Assembly: GCA_020050435.1 (NCBI GenBank)
Contig: JAGVKQ010000005.1
Location: forward strand, 1-64,000
DNA: 64,000 nucleotides
Direction of reading: 5' to 3'
DNA from: Candidatus Caenarcanales bacterium
GTDB lineage: Bacteria; Cyanobacteriota; Vampirovibrionia; 2-02-FULL-35-15
In this document: positions 34,700-43,402 of the stretch, piece by piece
Layout: every line of letters begins with the position of its first letter
Numbering within the stretch: the stretch's first letter is position 1
Position numbers and translations under genes: made by a program
Notes under the pieces: model-generated
Databases searched by the model: none
Seen by the model: the letters and a program-made list of their open reading frames with translations, nothing else
Told to the model about the DNA's origin: nothing

Positions 34700-34714
34700 T
34701 AAAAGTTTTTTCAT
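34682..34714 (-). CDS. leuA leader peptide (MKKLLLLNLG)
   Basis: Ten codons with five Leu (CTT TTA CTC CTT ... CTC), followed by TAA. It lies 75 bases before leuA. The Leu run and the following terminator are the hallmarks of ribosome-mediated attenuation. No clear Shine-Dalgarno; TACAAT lies about ten bases upstream, so the transcript may begin almost at the ATG. Confidence 0.7.
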   Translation of the reverse strand: MKKLLLLNLG

Positions 34715-34745
34715 ATTTTTCAATATTGTAACATGCTTTAGGTCT

Positions 34746-36275
34746 TTAACCTATCTGACAATGAGTCCTAAATAGCTCATGTAATTCCTTAGCCTTCTTA
34801 TCATAGGCATCTTTGTCTTTCCAGGTATTTCTGGGGATTAAGATTTCACTAGGTACACCAGGGCAAGAAACAGGAATGGAAAGACCAAAATTTGATTCTT
34901 TCTTAGTTTCAATACTTTTTAATGTGCCATCTAATGCTGCAGTTATTATGGCTCTAGTTATAGAAAGCTTCATTCTATTTCCTATACCATAAGGCCCACC
35001 ACTCCAGCCAGTGTTAACTAACCAAACATCTACATTATGTTTTTTGATTTTTTCACCGAGCAGTTTTGCATAAGTGCTAACAGATAATGGCATGAAAGGT
35101 GCACCAAAACAAGGACTAGATGTGGCTTGAGGTTCTTTTATTCCTTCTTCTGTGCCAGCAACTTTTGCTGTGTAACCGCAAATAAAATGATCCATAGCTT
35201 CTTCATATGAGAGTTTTGATACTGGAGGCAAAACACCGAAAGCATCACAAGTAAGCATAATTATGTTTTTAGGATGGTGACCGTACCCATCAGTAGTCAT
35301 ATTTGGAATATATGAAACAGGATATGATGCTCTTGTATTTTCAGTAATGGAAGCATCATCAAAATTTACTTCTCTCGTTTCTGGATCAATAACTACATTC
35401 TCAAGTAATGCCCCGAACTTATTAGATGCTACATAGATTTCAGGTTCAGTTTCAATTTTTAATTTAATAGCTTTAGCGTAGCAGCCACCTTCAAAATTAA
35501 ATACTCCATCATCACTCCACCCATGTTCATCATCACCAATAAGTGTTCTTTCTATATCAGCAGATAGAGTGGTTTTACCAGTGCCAGAAAGTCCGAAGAA
35601 TACTGCTACATCATCTTTTGTTTTTCCATAATTAGCAGATGAATGCATAGTCATAATTCCGCGCTGCGGAAGTAAAAAATTCATAATGCTAAACATGGAT
35701 TTTTTAACTTCGCCAGAATAATGTGTTCCACCTATTAAAACAGTTTTATCTTTAAAGCTAATAATTACAAATGAACCTGAATTAGTACCATCCGATGATG
35801 GATCTGCTTTAAAGTTTGGCGCATGGAGGATATTAAACTCAGGAGTAAATTCTTTATCTTTAGAAGGAATAAACATTGTATGAGCAAAAAGTGCACCTAC
35901 TGCTTTTTCAGAAGTAGTTCTTACTGAGATTCTATATCTTTTATCAGCACCTACATAACAATCTTTTATAAATAGATCTTTTCCTTCTAAATATTTGAGA
36001 ACTTTAGCTTTAAGTGCTAAAAACTTATTTTCATCAAAAGGCTTATTTATGTCTCCCCAGGCAATTGTATTTTCTGAAACACTATCTTTTACTATAAATC
36101 TATCTTTTGGTGATCTTCCAGTATGTGGAGCAGTGTTTATAACGATAGGACCATTTTTGCTAAGGACACCTTCATTTCTTTTTACAGCTTCTTCGACGAG
36201 TTTGGGGATTGAGAGGTTAATAAATTTCATTTGTTTTTTAATTGATTCTTGTATCATAAATGTCTCCTTTGACAA
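34746..36275 (-). CDS. pckA: Phosphoenolpyruvate carboxykinase (ATP)
   Basis: 509 residues, close to the usual ~525. HTGRSPKDRFIV near the N-terminus, the metal/substrate motif GGTHYSGEVKKSMF, HSSANYG, the P-loop FFGLSGTGKTTLS, DDEHGW and NTGWSGGPYG are all present and specific for the ATP-dependent enzyme. It converts oxaloacetate and ATP to PEP, ADP and CO2, or the reverse in fermenters. AGGAG lies 7 bases before the start, with TATAGT further upstream. It is transcribed in the same direction as leuA, 32 bases before the leader peptide. Confidence 0.97.
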   Translation of the reverse strand: MSKETFMIQESIKKQMKFINLSIPKLVEEAVKRNEGVLSKNGPIVINTAPHTGRSPKDRFIVKDSVSENTIAWGDINKPFDENKFLALKAKVLKYLEGKDLFIKDCYVGADKRYRISVRTTSEKAVGALFAHTMFIPSKDKEFTPEFNILHAPNFKADPSSDGTNSGSFVIISFKDKTVLIGGTHYSGEVKKSMFSIMNFLLPQRGIMTMHSSANYGKTKDDVAVFFGLSGTGKTTLSADIERTLIGDDEHGWSDDGVFNFEGGCYAKAIKLKIETEPEIYVASNKFGALLENVVIDPETREVNFDDASITENTRASYPVSYIPNMTTDGYGHHPKNIIMLTCDAFGVLPPVSKLSYEEAMDHFICGYTAKVAGTEEGIKEPQATSSPCFGAPFMPLSVSTYAKLLGEKIKKHNVDVWLVNTGWSGGPYGIGNRMKLSITRAIITAALDGTLKSIETKKESNFGLSIPVSCPGVPSEILIPRNTWKDKDAYDKKAKELHELFRTHCQIG

Positions 36276-36388
36276 TTTACACGTAAATAATACTATAGAT
36301 CAAAGCTATGAAATCTTTTTTCAAATATAAAATCTTCATTAAACTGCCTAATTAAATAAATTAGAAGATAAAAAACAATTTTTAAATT

Positions 36389-36601
36389 TTATTGATTAGT
36401 AGGAACATTTGGAAAACCACTTCGTGGGAAATCTTTACCAGTTGGACCTGGTATTACACCTGATGCTACTTGAGGGACACCATCTATTACAAAATTAGGA
36501 GGAAGATTAGGAGGATTTCCTTCTGTACCAATTGGTCCAGGCCTTCTTGCTCCAGTATTATTTATAGGAAATCCAAAACCAATCCCTGCAATTCTTGACA
36601 T
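36389..36601 (-). CDS. Small Pro/Gly/Asn-rich protein
   Basis: 70 residues, 25 of them Gly or Pro by rough count (GPIGTEGNPPNLPPNFV, GVIPGPTGKDFPRSG). Probably disordered. GAGG precedes the ATG by eight bases (AGAGGTTAAACATATG). It begins a run of low-complexity proteins on the minus strand. No family recognised. Confidence 0.5.
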   Translation of the reverse strand: MSRIAGIGFGFPINNTGARRPGPIGTEGNPPNLPPNFVIDGVPQVASGVIPGPTGKDFPRSGFPNVPTNQ

Positions 36602-36760
36602 ATGTTTAACCTCTTTATATTCTTTACTATCTTATCAAACTTTATTTTTAAGTATATTGAGTCCCTAAAGTTTTTATTTAAGCTCAGTAGTTTTAATTGG
36701 TATTTTGCCTATTTGAATAACTTCTAGGATCTCAGATAAATAAATTTACAGTTTTTATCA

Positions 36761-37195
36761 CTAAGTAGCTAGTCCTTGTGTTTCTCTTTCTCGTAATTCA
36801 AAATATGCTAGATAAGTCTCATGTAGCCTTTTAGCAAGTGATACTCTCACATCTGTTTCAGTAGTTTGTTCAAGTAACTTTTGAGCAGCTTCTATTTGTG
36901 CAAGTGCAGCAGCAGCAGTTCTAAATTTTGGTGAACTATTTGCTTGTTCTTCTACCCATGCTCTGGCAGCACTTGATTGTCCTGGCTCAACTCTGTGAGT
37001 TACAAACATGCCAGTTTGTTCTGGCTTTCCTTCAGATTCATCATCTAACATTCCAGTGGCGATTGCTCCGCCACTAGGTGGTTTTCTAATTCTTCCACTA
37101 TCAGAACGAGCTGATTGTGTTTCATGATGGTGATCTTCAACTCTTTCTACTACAACTACTGTAGGTTGAGGAGGAGGAGGAGGTCCAACAAGCAT
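36761..37195 (-). CDS. Protein with proline tract and helical C-terminus
   Basis: 144 residues from ATG 37195, preceded by AAAGGAG; the longer frame to 37228 lacks a ribosome site. It starts MLVGPPPPPQPTVVVVERVE, then a His/Ser-rich charged stretch (EDHHHETQ) and an Ala-rich helical region (AAALAQIEAAQKLLEQTTE ... LAKRLHETYLAYFELRE) that could form a helical hairpin. No signal peptide. Unknown function. Confidence 0.6.
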   Translation of the reverse strand: MLVGPPPPPQPTVVVVERVEDHHHETQSARSDSGRIRKPPSGGAIATGMLDDESEGKPEQTGMFVTHRVEPGQSSAARAWVEEQANSSPKFRTAAAALAQIEAAQKLLEQTTETDVRVSLAKRLHETYLAYFELRERETQGLAT

Positions 37196-37278
37196 ATAAA
37201 ACTCCTTTGTTTTATTAATTAAAAGCAATTATAATCTTACAAATTAAAAATAAGTGAGATTTATGAAGAAGGGTTAAT

Positions 37279-37695
37279 TTATATATATTTTCTACTTGCA
37301 ATTGAGAATCCGGAAAGACTATTCGGACCGTCATCATCTGGACCTTTATCTGGAGGAGCTATTGGACATTTAGTAGGATCTCCTGGACAATAACCAGGTT
37401 GTATAGGATCTGGATTTGGGACTTCAGTAGGTGGGGGAATTATAACAGGTGGTGGTGGATTTGCATCTGGTGGCTCTACATCTGGTGGTGGAGCTAAAGG
37501 GGGTCCGTCAGGTTCTATTGGTTCTGGAGTTTCTTCTGGTAGATCATCAGGTTCTATATCAGGAGTCCAATCAGGTTCAATATCAGGTTCTGTATCAGGA
37601 GTCCAATCAGGTTCGGTGTCAGGTTCAGTACCAGGTTCAGTATCAGGAGGTGCAGTAGGTACTGCTGGCATTAATATTGGAAAAATCTTAACCAT
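37279..37695 (-). CDS. Pro/Asp/Glu repeat protein
   Basis: 138 residues. Residues ~17-50 repeat TEPDxEPDWTPD, giving an acidic proline-rich rod; then PPPDVEPPDANPPPPVIIPPP and a cysteine pair (YCPGDPTKC). No signal peptide. The ATG follows GGGGG and overlaps the end of the upstream 632-residue gene by 8 bases, so the two are translationally coupled. The repeat type is common in linkers and surface or stator proteins. Function unknown. Confidence 0.6.
   Translation of the reverse strand: MVKIFPILMPAVPTAPPDTEPGTEPDTEPDWTPDTEPDIEPDWTPDIEPDDLPEETPEPIEPDGPPLAPPPDVEPPDANPPPPVIIPPPTEVPNPDPIQPGYCPGDPTKCPIAPPDKGPDDDGPNSLSGFSIASRKYI
37561..37632. repeat. 36-bp coding tandem repeat
   Basis: Two adjacent ~36-bp units each beginning AGGAGTCCAATCAGGTTC (37561 and 37597), encoding the TEPDxEPDWTPD dodecamer of the proline/acidic protein. 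Shorter, imperfect CAGGTTC units continue on both sides. Likely to vary in copy number between strains. Confidence 0.7.
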
Positions 37696-39586
37696 TATTT
37701 CCCCCTGATTTTTTTACAACTTCCATAAGTTGATGTTTAAGGGAATCTTGTCCAAAATAAAAAACAGGTTCAGCACCTAGATCATATAAACCAGCTTGTA
37801 AGTCTAACCAGTTTTTTGTTTCTCCAGCCCCTGCAAAATACTCCCAACTCTTTGCATTTTTTAAATCATATCTTGATTCAGGAATTTCACCTGGCACCAT
37901 TTTTGTATCTACTTTAGTATTGTCAGAAGATGCTTTATTCCATAGCATGTATTTTGTATCTAAAAAACTACCTTGTCTAATAAAATCTTCTCTGAATCTG
38001 GAATTTCCACTTTGCTCTACCCCTACTAAAACAGGTTTCTCATTTGCAGAATATCTTTCTGATTCTCTAAGACCTATTGCAGTTCTAAGCATTTTAAATT
38101 CATCTCTTGTCCATTTTTTAAATCTTGTATTATATTCATGTCCAAAAGTGTTTAATCTAAATGCTGACTTTAATAAATCATACTGACTCATAGCAAAAAA
38201 CAAACAATTTCTTACTTCATCATGAGCTAGTTTATCTATAGCATAATTTCTGTAATCATAATTTTCTGACCAGTAATGATCATGCTCTTCACCTCTATGC
38301 CAAAATCCTGGTTTTAGTAAGCCTGCAAAATCATGGGTTCTATGAATATAACCTTTAGTATCGTAGGTTTCAGTATTGCCTAATCTTTTTTCTGGATAAC
38401 ATAAATGCCATTTATGTTCATGTCCCCATTTGTCATATCTTGGTTCACCATTATAAAATAGTGGAGCGCCTGGATTGAAAGGAAATGTTTTATCAAATCC
38501 TCCTAGAGCAGACTCATAAACAGGCACTATAATTTCTGGTCCATATTTTTGCATTAAATTATTAGGATGAAAATTTGTTTGTGCATTAACAAATTCAAGT
38601 GGATTTTTTAAAAAAGCATTTACTATTCCATGTGGAACAAGAAAAGCAATCTCTTGATCTTCATTATGAAAGTGATCATTATAAATAATAAGAGCATAAC
38701 TTCTACCATCTATAACCATCTTTTTGGGATTGGTTATAATTTTTATTCCTCTAAAAACAGCAAACTGAGTATCTTTTAAATCTCTTTCGCTATTTACTAA
38801 TACTTTTCTAAATTTATTTTCTACAGCATCTTTTGGTGTTAATTCAGAGCTAGGTTTTGAAATTTGAGGATAAGAACTTTCTATAAATTCCTTTGGGAAA
38901 AGTTCCGCTGCTTTTCCTAATCCATCAATAATAAAACCAGGCCCAGGAAAATCATTAATAGTACCTCTTCTAGTAAGAGCACTATCTCTAACCTGAATCT
39001 GTGAAGGAGAATAAGCTTTTACAGAGCCATTTACATGTTGAAGAAAATTTTCAAACATAGAAGGAGTGTTTAAGTTTGGTCTTTGAGTGGAGATATGAAA
39101 ATGTGAAAAACCAGAATGAATATTATATAAGCGCTCTATTCCCCATAAAACTTCTTCATGAATTACTCTACTTTGAAAAGGAAATTGATTTCTATTTATT
39201 GGGACATCATCATGTTTTGTATAATTCATATAATTATGTCTAAAATTAGACCTAGTAGCTTTATCTACACTTCTTCCATAAATGGTTGCTAATAATCCAG
39301 CTCGTAAGAGTTTCCAGCTTTCAACACTGTTTTCTAATGCACTAAAATTGAAATTAGTAGAAACTCCAGCTATTCCTACAAGCTCATTACATGCACTCAC
39401 TAGAGATAACTGTTCTCTATCAAATTGAATTTCTGCTACAGAAGCTAGTGGTTGATTAAGAAAGGAGGATTGACTAGAGGATACTTGTTGTCCAGGAGAA
39501 GAAGTGGGTTTATAAGCTTTATGACTTGTTAAAAAATTAACAAGTTGCTTTACTCTTTGAGTTGTTGGGCCGTCTATGCTTGGCAT
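37688..39586 (-). CDS. Large His-rich protein of unknown function
   Basis: 632 residues, no signal peptide. Histidines cluster strikingly: HSGFSHFHIST (~160), YNDHFHNEDQE (~310), KWGHEHKWH (~400) and IHRTHDFAG ... FWHRGEEHDHYW (~420-450), suggesting metal binding. There is some superficial likeness to di-copper (tyrosinase/haemocyanin) His spacing, but I cannot match the canonical motifs and do not claim it. It overlaps the acidic proline repeat protein by 8 bases, so the pair probably work together. Confidence 0.65.
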   Translation of the reverse strand: MPSIDGPTTQRVKQLVNFLTSHKAYKPTSSPGQQVSSSQSSFLNQPLASVAEIQFDREQLSLVSACNELVGIAGVSTNFNFSALENSVESWKLLRAGLLATIYGRSVDKATRSNFRHNYMNYTKHDDVPINRNQFPFQSRVIHEEVLWGIERLYNIHSGFSHFHISTQRPNLNTPSMFENFLQHVNGSVKAYSPSQIQVRDSALTRRGTINDFPGPGFIIDGLGKAAELFPKEFIESSYPQISKPSSELTPKDAVENKFRKVLVNSERDLKDTQFAVFRGIKIITNPKKMVIDGRSYALIIYNDHFHNEDQEIAFLVPHGIVNAFLKNPLEFVNAQTNFHPNNLMQKYGPEIIVPVYESALGGFDKTFPFNPGAPLFYNGEPRYDKWGHEHKWHLCYPEKRLGNTETYDTKGYIHRTHDFAGLLKPGFWHRGEEHDHYWSENYDYRNYAIDKLAHDEVRNCLFFAMSQYDLLKSAFRLNTFGHEYNTRFKKWTRDEFKMLRTAIGLRESERYSANEKPVLVGVEQSGNSRFREDFIRQGSFLDTKYMLWNKASSDNTKVDTKMVPGEIPESRYDLKNAKSWEYFAGAGETKNWLDLQAGLYDLGAEPVFYFGQDSLKHQLMEVVKKSGGNNG

Positions 39587-39706
39587 ATAAAATATAATTT
39601 CTTAAATATAATTAAAACACTTTACTTGTAAAAGTCTATCTTTTCAAGGATAGAAATAAAACCACGCTTTATATAATATTTCCTAGATAAAGTCCTTAAA
39701 TTTGTA

Positions 39707-39712
39707 TATAAT
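39707..39712 (+). promoter_or_regulatory. -10 element of lysC
   Basis: TATAAT ends 11 bases before the lysC ATG, placing transcription start about 5 bases before the codon and implying a nearly leaderless mRNA. No good -35 is seen. Confidence 0.5.
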
Positions 39713-39723
39713 GTTAAGGTCTT

Positions 39724-40968
39724 ATGCCTATTTTAGTCCAAAAATTCGGTGGAAGTTCAGTAGCTGATGCAGCTTGTATAAAGCGTGTTGCTGGAATTGC
39801 TGTAAATGCTAAGAAAAAAGGCTATCAAGTAGTAGTCGTAGTTTCAGCTATGGGAGACACTACTGATAAGTTAATAAACTTAAGCAAAGAAATTACTAAT
39901 AAACCAAATGCAAGAGAATACGATCTTTTAGTTTCTACAGGTGAGCAAATATCTATTCCACTTGTTGCTATGGCTATTCAGTCACTTGGTGAAAAATCTA
40001 TTTCACAAACTGGTCTTCAGGTAGGAATTATGACTGAAGACCGTCATGGTAAAGCTAGAATTACAGAGATAAAAACAGATAAATTAAAAAAATATTTAAA
40101 AGAAGGAAATATAGTAATTGTCGCTGGATTTCAGGGCATTAGTGAAGTTACGGGAGAAATAACTACTCTAGGGCGTGGTGGTTCAGATACGACTGCTATG
40201 GCACTTGCAGTAGCATTAGGAGCTGAGCGCTGTGACATTTATACAGATGTAGATGGTGTTTTTACCACAAATCCTGATACAGTAAACGAAGCATCCAAAT
40301 TAAAAACCATTTCATATGAAGAAATGTTAGAGTTAGCTAGTCTTGGTGCAGCAGTGTTACACCCGCGTTCAGTGGAAATAGCAAAGAATTACGAAATGCC
40401 GATGCGTGTTCGAAGTAGCTTTAAACCCGAAGATGAGGGTACACTGGTACAAGGAGTAGAAAAAATGGAGTTAAATAATCCCGTGAGTGGAGTAGCATTA
40501 GATGAATCCCAAGCAAGAATAGCAATAGCAGGTGTCCCTGATAAACCAGGTATTGCAGCTACAGTGTTTGAAACATTGGCTAAAAAAAATATCAGCGTAG
40601 ATATGATTATTCAATCTACCAGTAAAGATGGCACAAATGAAATTGCATTTACTGTAGATAAAGAAAATATAGAAGATGCAAAAGTGGTTTCTGCTGAAAT
40701 AGCAAAAGAAATTAATGCTACTGATGTTACTGTAGACGTAAACATCGCTAAGGTCTCTATAGTTGGGGCAGGAATGATTGGTCGTCCTGGTATTGCAGCA
40801 GCTATGTTTAAAGCATTAGCTGACAATAAAATTAATATTCAGATGATTTCAACCAGTGAAATTAAAGTTAGCTGTGTAGTAGAGAGCAAAGATGGCGACA
40901 AAGCAGTTAAAGCGATTCACAAAGTTTTCGAATTAGATAAAGTCTCTAAGGAAAAGCAGAAAGTCTAG
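39724..40968 (+). CDS. lysC: Aspartate kinase
   Basis: 414 residues: amino-acid kinase domain (~1-235; KFGGSSVADA at residues 6-15, VVVSAMGDTTD, RGGSDTTAMALA, YTDVDGVFTTNP) and two C-terminal ACT domains (~265-405; GVPDKPGIAATVF, GAGMIGRPGIAAAMF), as in the monofunctional lysine/threonine-inhibited enzymes. It phosphorylates aspartate for lysine, threonine and methionine synthesis. No Shine-Dalgarno before the ATG. Standalone gene. Confidence 0.97.
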   Translation: MPILVQKFGGSSVADAACIKRVAGIAVNAKKKGYQVVVVVSAMGDTTDKLINLSKEITNKPNAREYDLLVSTGEQISIPLVAMAIQSLGEKSISQTGLQVGIMTEDRHGKARITEIKTDKLKKYLKEGNIVIVAGFQGISEVTGEITTLGRGGSDTTAMALAVALGAERCDIYTDVDGVFTTNPDTVNEASKLKTISYEEMLELASLGAAVLHPRSVEIAKNYEMPMRVRSSFKPEDEGTLVQGVEKMELNNPVSGVALDESQARIAIAGVPDKPGIAATVFETLAKKNISVDMIIQSTSKDGTNEIAFTVDKENIEDAKVVSAEIAKEINATDVTVDVNIAKVSIVGAGMIGRPGIAAAMFKALADNKINIQMISTSEIKVSCVVESKDGDKAVKAIHKVFELDKVSKEKQKV

Positions 40969-41138
40969 CTTATTGACGATTGAAGGATTTGTCCAAGTTT
41001 TTACAAGGCTAGCTTGCTAGTGGATAAAGGATATCCCTGTTGTTAAGGGGTAACCTCAGTAAAAACTTTGTTGTAACCCTATAACCCTAGTGAAATCCTT
41101 TTATAAAGTGGAATGCTTTCCTTGTATAGAGGAAAGAT

Positions 41139-41576
41139 ATGGAAACCTCCTTAGAAATTCAAAATGAAAAAATCAAGATTCTTATGATTGAGGACAATCC
41201 TGGAGATGTGCGTCTTGTCCAGGAATTATTGCAGGATGTTGAACCGAATAGATTTTCTATTTCATCAGTTGATAGGATTTCAAAAGGAGTAGAATATCTC
41301 CAAACAAATAAAACTGATTTAGTACTTTTAGATCTTTCTCTTCCTGATTCAATAGGCTTAAATACGCTCTTAAAATTAAAAGAAACAAGTTCAGTGGTTC
41401 CTATAATTATTCTTGCTGGATCAATTTTAACAAGGCCTTGTTTGAAAGAGTGTTTAAATGGTGTTGAAGATTATTTAATAAAAGGACATATGGATGGATT
41501 TACTCTTAAAGAGTCAATCTTAAGTGCTATTAAAAGACATGAAGCTAGAGGCAGATTAGAAGCTAATTTTCTTTAA
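41139..41576 (+). CDS. Rcp1-like single-domain response regulator
   Basis: 145 residues, one REC domain: ILMIEDNPGDVRLVQELLQD (acidic pair), phospho-acceptor Asp in VLLDLSLPDS and Lys in DYLIKGH. The EDNPGDVRL N-terminus is typical of the Rcp1 group that partners phytochrome-like kinases in cyanobacteria and others. No output domain. GAGGAAAG lies just before the ATG. No kinase gene nearby. Its end overlaps the convergent nuclease-like gene by 14 bases. Confidence 0.9.
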   Translation: METSLEIQNEKIKILMIEDNPGDVRLVQELLQDVEPNRFSISSVDRISKGVEYLQTNKTDLVLLDLSLPDSIGLNTLLKLKETSSVVPIIILAGSILTRPCLKECLNGVEDYLIKGHMDGFTLKESILSAIKRHEARGRLEANFL

Positions 41577-42246
41577 CTTTCTTTTTATTATGCTTTGACT
41601 TAACTTTTTTCTTATATGGGTGCTTTTTCCTGAACTCAGATGGAGTTTCTAGAATGTAATCTTTTTTCTCCCAAACCCCTAACATATTTGTGCGTGCATA
41701 AACCACCGCTTTTTTTAATCTCTCTTTATATCTTACATTTGGTTCTGAAGCATATAGAATGGCATAGCCGTTTTTTATAACCTCTTCATTTATTAAAGTA
41801 TATTTAGAGGTTTTAGTAGTTAGATTTTTAGAACTCATAAAATCACTAGTAGTTCTGAATTTTAAAGTTTTTTCTATAACGCCATCTCTCAAAAACACAT
41901 AACCAAGTGTTCTTCCATATTTATCATGTTCATCCACATCAGTTTCTATGCAAACATTTTTATTTAGAACTAGCATACTTAAATATTTATAAGCCGGATC
42001 TCCATATGGAGGTTGTGTGTGTTCGAATGCATCTATGCCGAGAAAGCGAATTTTTTCATATCGAATTTTTTTATTAGAATTGATTGGAATAATGGCTATA
42101 GTATCACCGTCAAAAACTTTAATCACCTTATACTCTTTATTTTCTTTGTAACAATTCTTTGAAAACTTATATTCTGGTTTATAATCGGTGTATGTGTTTC
42201 TCGTGGCAGCTCCCGAGGACTTTAATGATAAGAAAAAGATCAACAT
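41563..42246 (-). CDS. Exported thermonuclease (SNase)-like protein
   Basis: 227 residues from ATG 42246; the longer frame to 42519 would run deep into the divergent peroxidase gene. A short hydrophobic signal segment (MLIFFLSLKSSGAA) precedes an SNase domain: VIKVFDGDTIAI, RFLGIDAFEHTQPPYG, DEHDKYGRTLGYV and ARTNMLGVW. The catalytic set of staphylococcal nuclease (R35, E43, R87) is only partly recognisable: FLGIDAFE offers the Glu and YGRTL an Arg. The tail is very basic (KKKVKSKHNKKKVK). DNA/RNA cleavage is likely but not certain. Confidence 0.78.
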   Translation of the reverse strand: MLIFFLSLKSSGAATRNTYTDYKPEYKFSKNCYKENKEYKVIKVFDGDTIAIIPINSNKKIRYEKIRFLGIDAFEHTQPPYGDPAYKYLSMLVLNKNVCIETDVDEHDKYGRTLGYVFLRDGVIEKTLKFRTTSDFMSSKNLTTKTSKYTLINEEVIKNGYAILYASEPNVRYKERLKKAVVYARTNMLGVWEKKDYILETPSEFRKKHPYKKKVKSKHNKKKVKEN

Positions 42247-42256
42247 AATAAAAAAT

Positions 42257-43261
42257 ATGAAAAGAAGCCTTTTAATTTTATTTGCTATTTTAGGAATGTT
42301 TTTTATTGGTAATAGTGCCATATCTATTATTATGTCAGATACCAGTAAAGAAAGTTTTTCAAGGGAGCCTGTTAATACTTCAGTGGTTATGTTACAAGAT
42401 ATTAAAATTAAATTAAAAAAACCAGAGGAAGTAAGTATAAATAATAAAAAAGTGGATTTGGGGCAAAGACTGTTTTTTGATCCTAATTTATCTAAAGATG
42501 GGACAGTTAGCTGTGCCACTTGCCATAAGCCAGACCATGGCTTTGCTGATGATAAACCTGTTTCATTAGGTGTTAATGGACAAAAGGGAGACAGAAATAC
42601 TCCTACAGTATTTAATACTTCCAGGTTAAAGCTTTTCTTTTGGGATGGTAGAGCAATGAGTCTGGAAGAGCAGGCTCTTGGCCCTGTAGAAAATCCTGTT
42701 GAGATGGGAGAGACTATAAAAAATGTTTTGTCTAAGTTAAATAAAAATGAAAGTTATACAATTCAGTTTGAAGAAGTTTATGGAAAAGGAAAAATTACAA
42801 AAGAAACTTTAGCTAATGCAATAGCTGAGTTTGAAAAAACAGTAATATCAAAAGATTCAGATTACGATAGATTTATTGCAGGTGATGTTATGGCACTATC
42901 ACCTAATGCAAAAAGAGGACTTGATCTTTTTAATGGGAAAGCTATGTGCATAGCTTGTCATAGTGGACCTGATTTTACAGATGGGGAATTTCATAATCTA
43001 AGATTAGGGGATTCAGACATAGGGCGTGGAAAAATAACAGGAATGCTAGAAGACATAGGAAAATTTAAAACCCCTACACTTCGAGATATAGCAAATACAG
43101 CACCTTACTTTCATAACGGACAAATTAAAACATTAGAAGAAGCTGTTGCATTTGATGGTATTGGTGAAAAAAATAGAGATCCTCTTGATCTTCCTGTTAA
43201 TTTAACAAAAGCAGAAGAAAAAGATCTAGTAGAGTTTTTGAAATCACTTAGTGGGAGATAG
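42257..43261 (+). CDS. Di-haem cytochrome c peroxidase (MauG family)
   Basis: 334 residues from ATG 42257. An N-terminal signal anchor (SLLILFAILGMFFIGNSA) is followed by two c-type haem motifs, SCATCHKP (~85) and CIACHSGP (~231). FFDPNLSKDGTVSC, NTPTVFNT, FWDGRA, LGPVENPVEMG and FKTPTLRDIANTAPYFHNG are the family landmarks. A periplasmic enzyme reducing H2O2 with c-type electron donors, or a MauG-like oxidase. Its start lies only 10 bases from the divergent nuclease-like gene. A dispersed repeat follows. Confidence 0.93.
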   Translation: MKRSLLILFAILGMFFIGNSAISIIMSDTSKESFSREPVNTSVVMLQDIKIKLKKPEEVSINNKKVDLGQRLFFDPNLSKDGTVSCATCHKPDHGFADDKPVSLGVNGQKGDRNTPTVFNTSRLKLFFWDGRAMSLEEQALGPVENPVEMGETIKNVLSKLNKNESYTIQFEEVYGKGKITKETLANAIAEFEKTVISKDSDYDRFIAGDVMALSPNAKRGLDLFNGKAMCIACHSGPDFTDGEFHNLRLGDSDIGRGKITGMLEDIGKFKTPTLRDIANTAPYFHNGQIKTLEEAVAFDGIGEKNRDPLDLPVNLTKAEEKDLVEFLKSLSGR

Positions 43262-43283
43262 CTAGTAAAGACGCCCTGTAGAA

Positions 43284-43353
43284 TGTCATACCCGCGAAAG
43301 CGGGTATCCAGGACTAAACTAAGATCTGGATTCCCATTTTCATGGGAATGACA
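43284..43353. repeat. 70-bp double-hairpin repeat (TGTCAT...ATGACA)
   Basis: Outer inverted ends TGTCAT/ATGACA enclose two hairpins: ATACCCGC-GAAA-GCGGGTAT (43288-43307) and ATTCCCAT-TTTC-ATGGGAAT (43330-43349), joined by CCAGG/CTGG. This is a version of the widespread CATTCCCGCGAAAGCGGGAATCCAGG-type repeat found in many bacterial phyla. It lies between the peroxidase and lpxI. Confidence 0.85.
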
Positions 43354-43402
43354 GGACACTTACCCCACTTCTATGGCGTACATGACATGCCTCCACGGTA
43401 TA

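Noticed and set aside
42247-42519. N-terminal extension of the nuclease-like protein
   Set aside because: It would run through the signal anchor and first part of the well-supported peroxidase gene on the other strand; the internal ATG at 42246 gives a proper signal segment.
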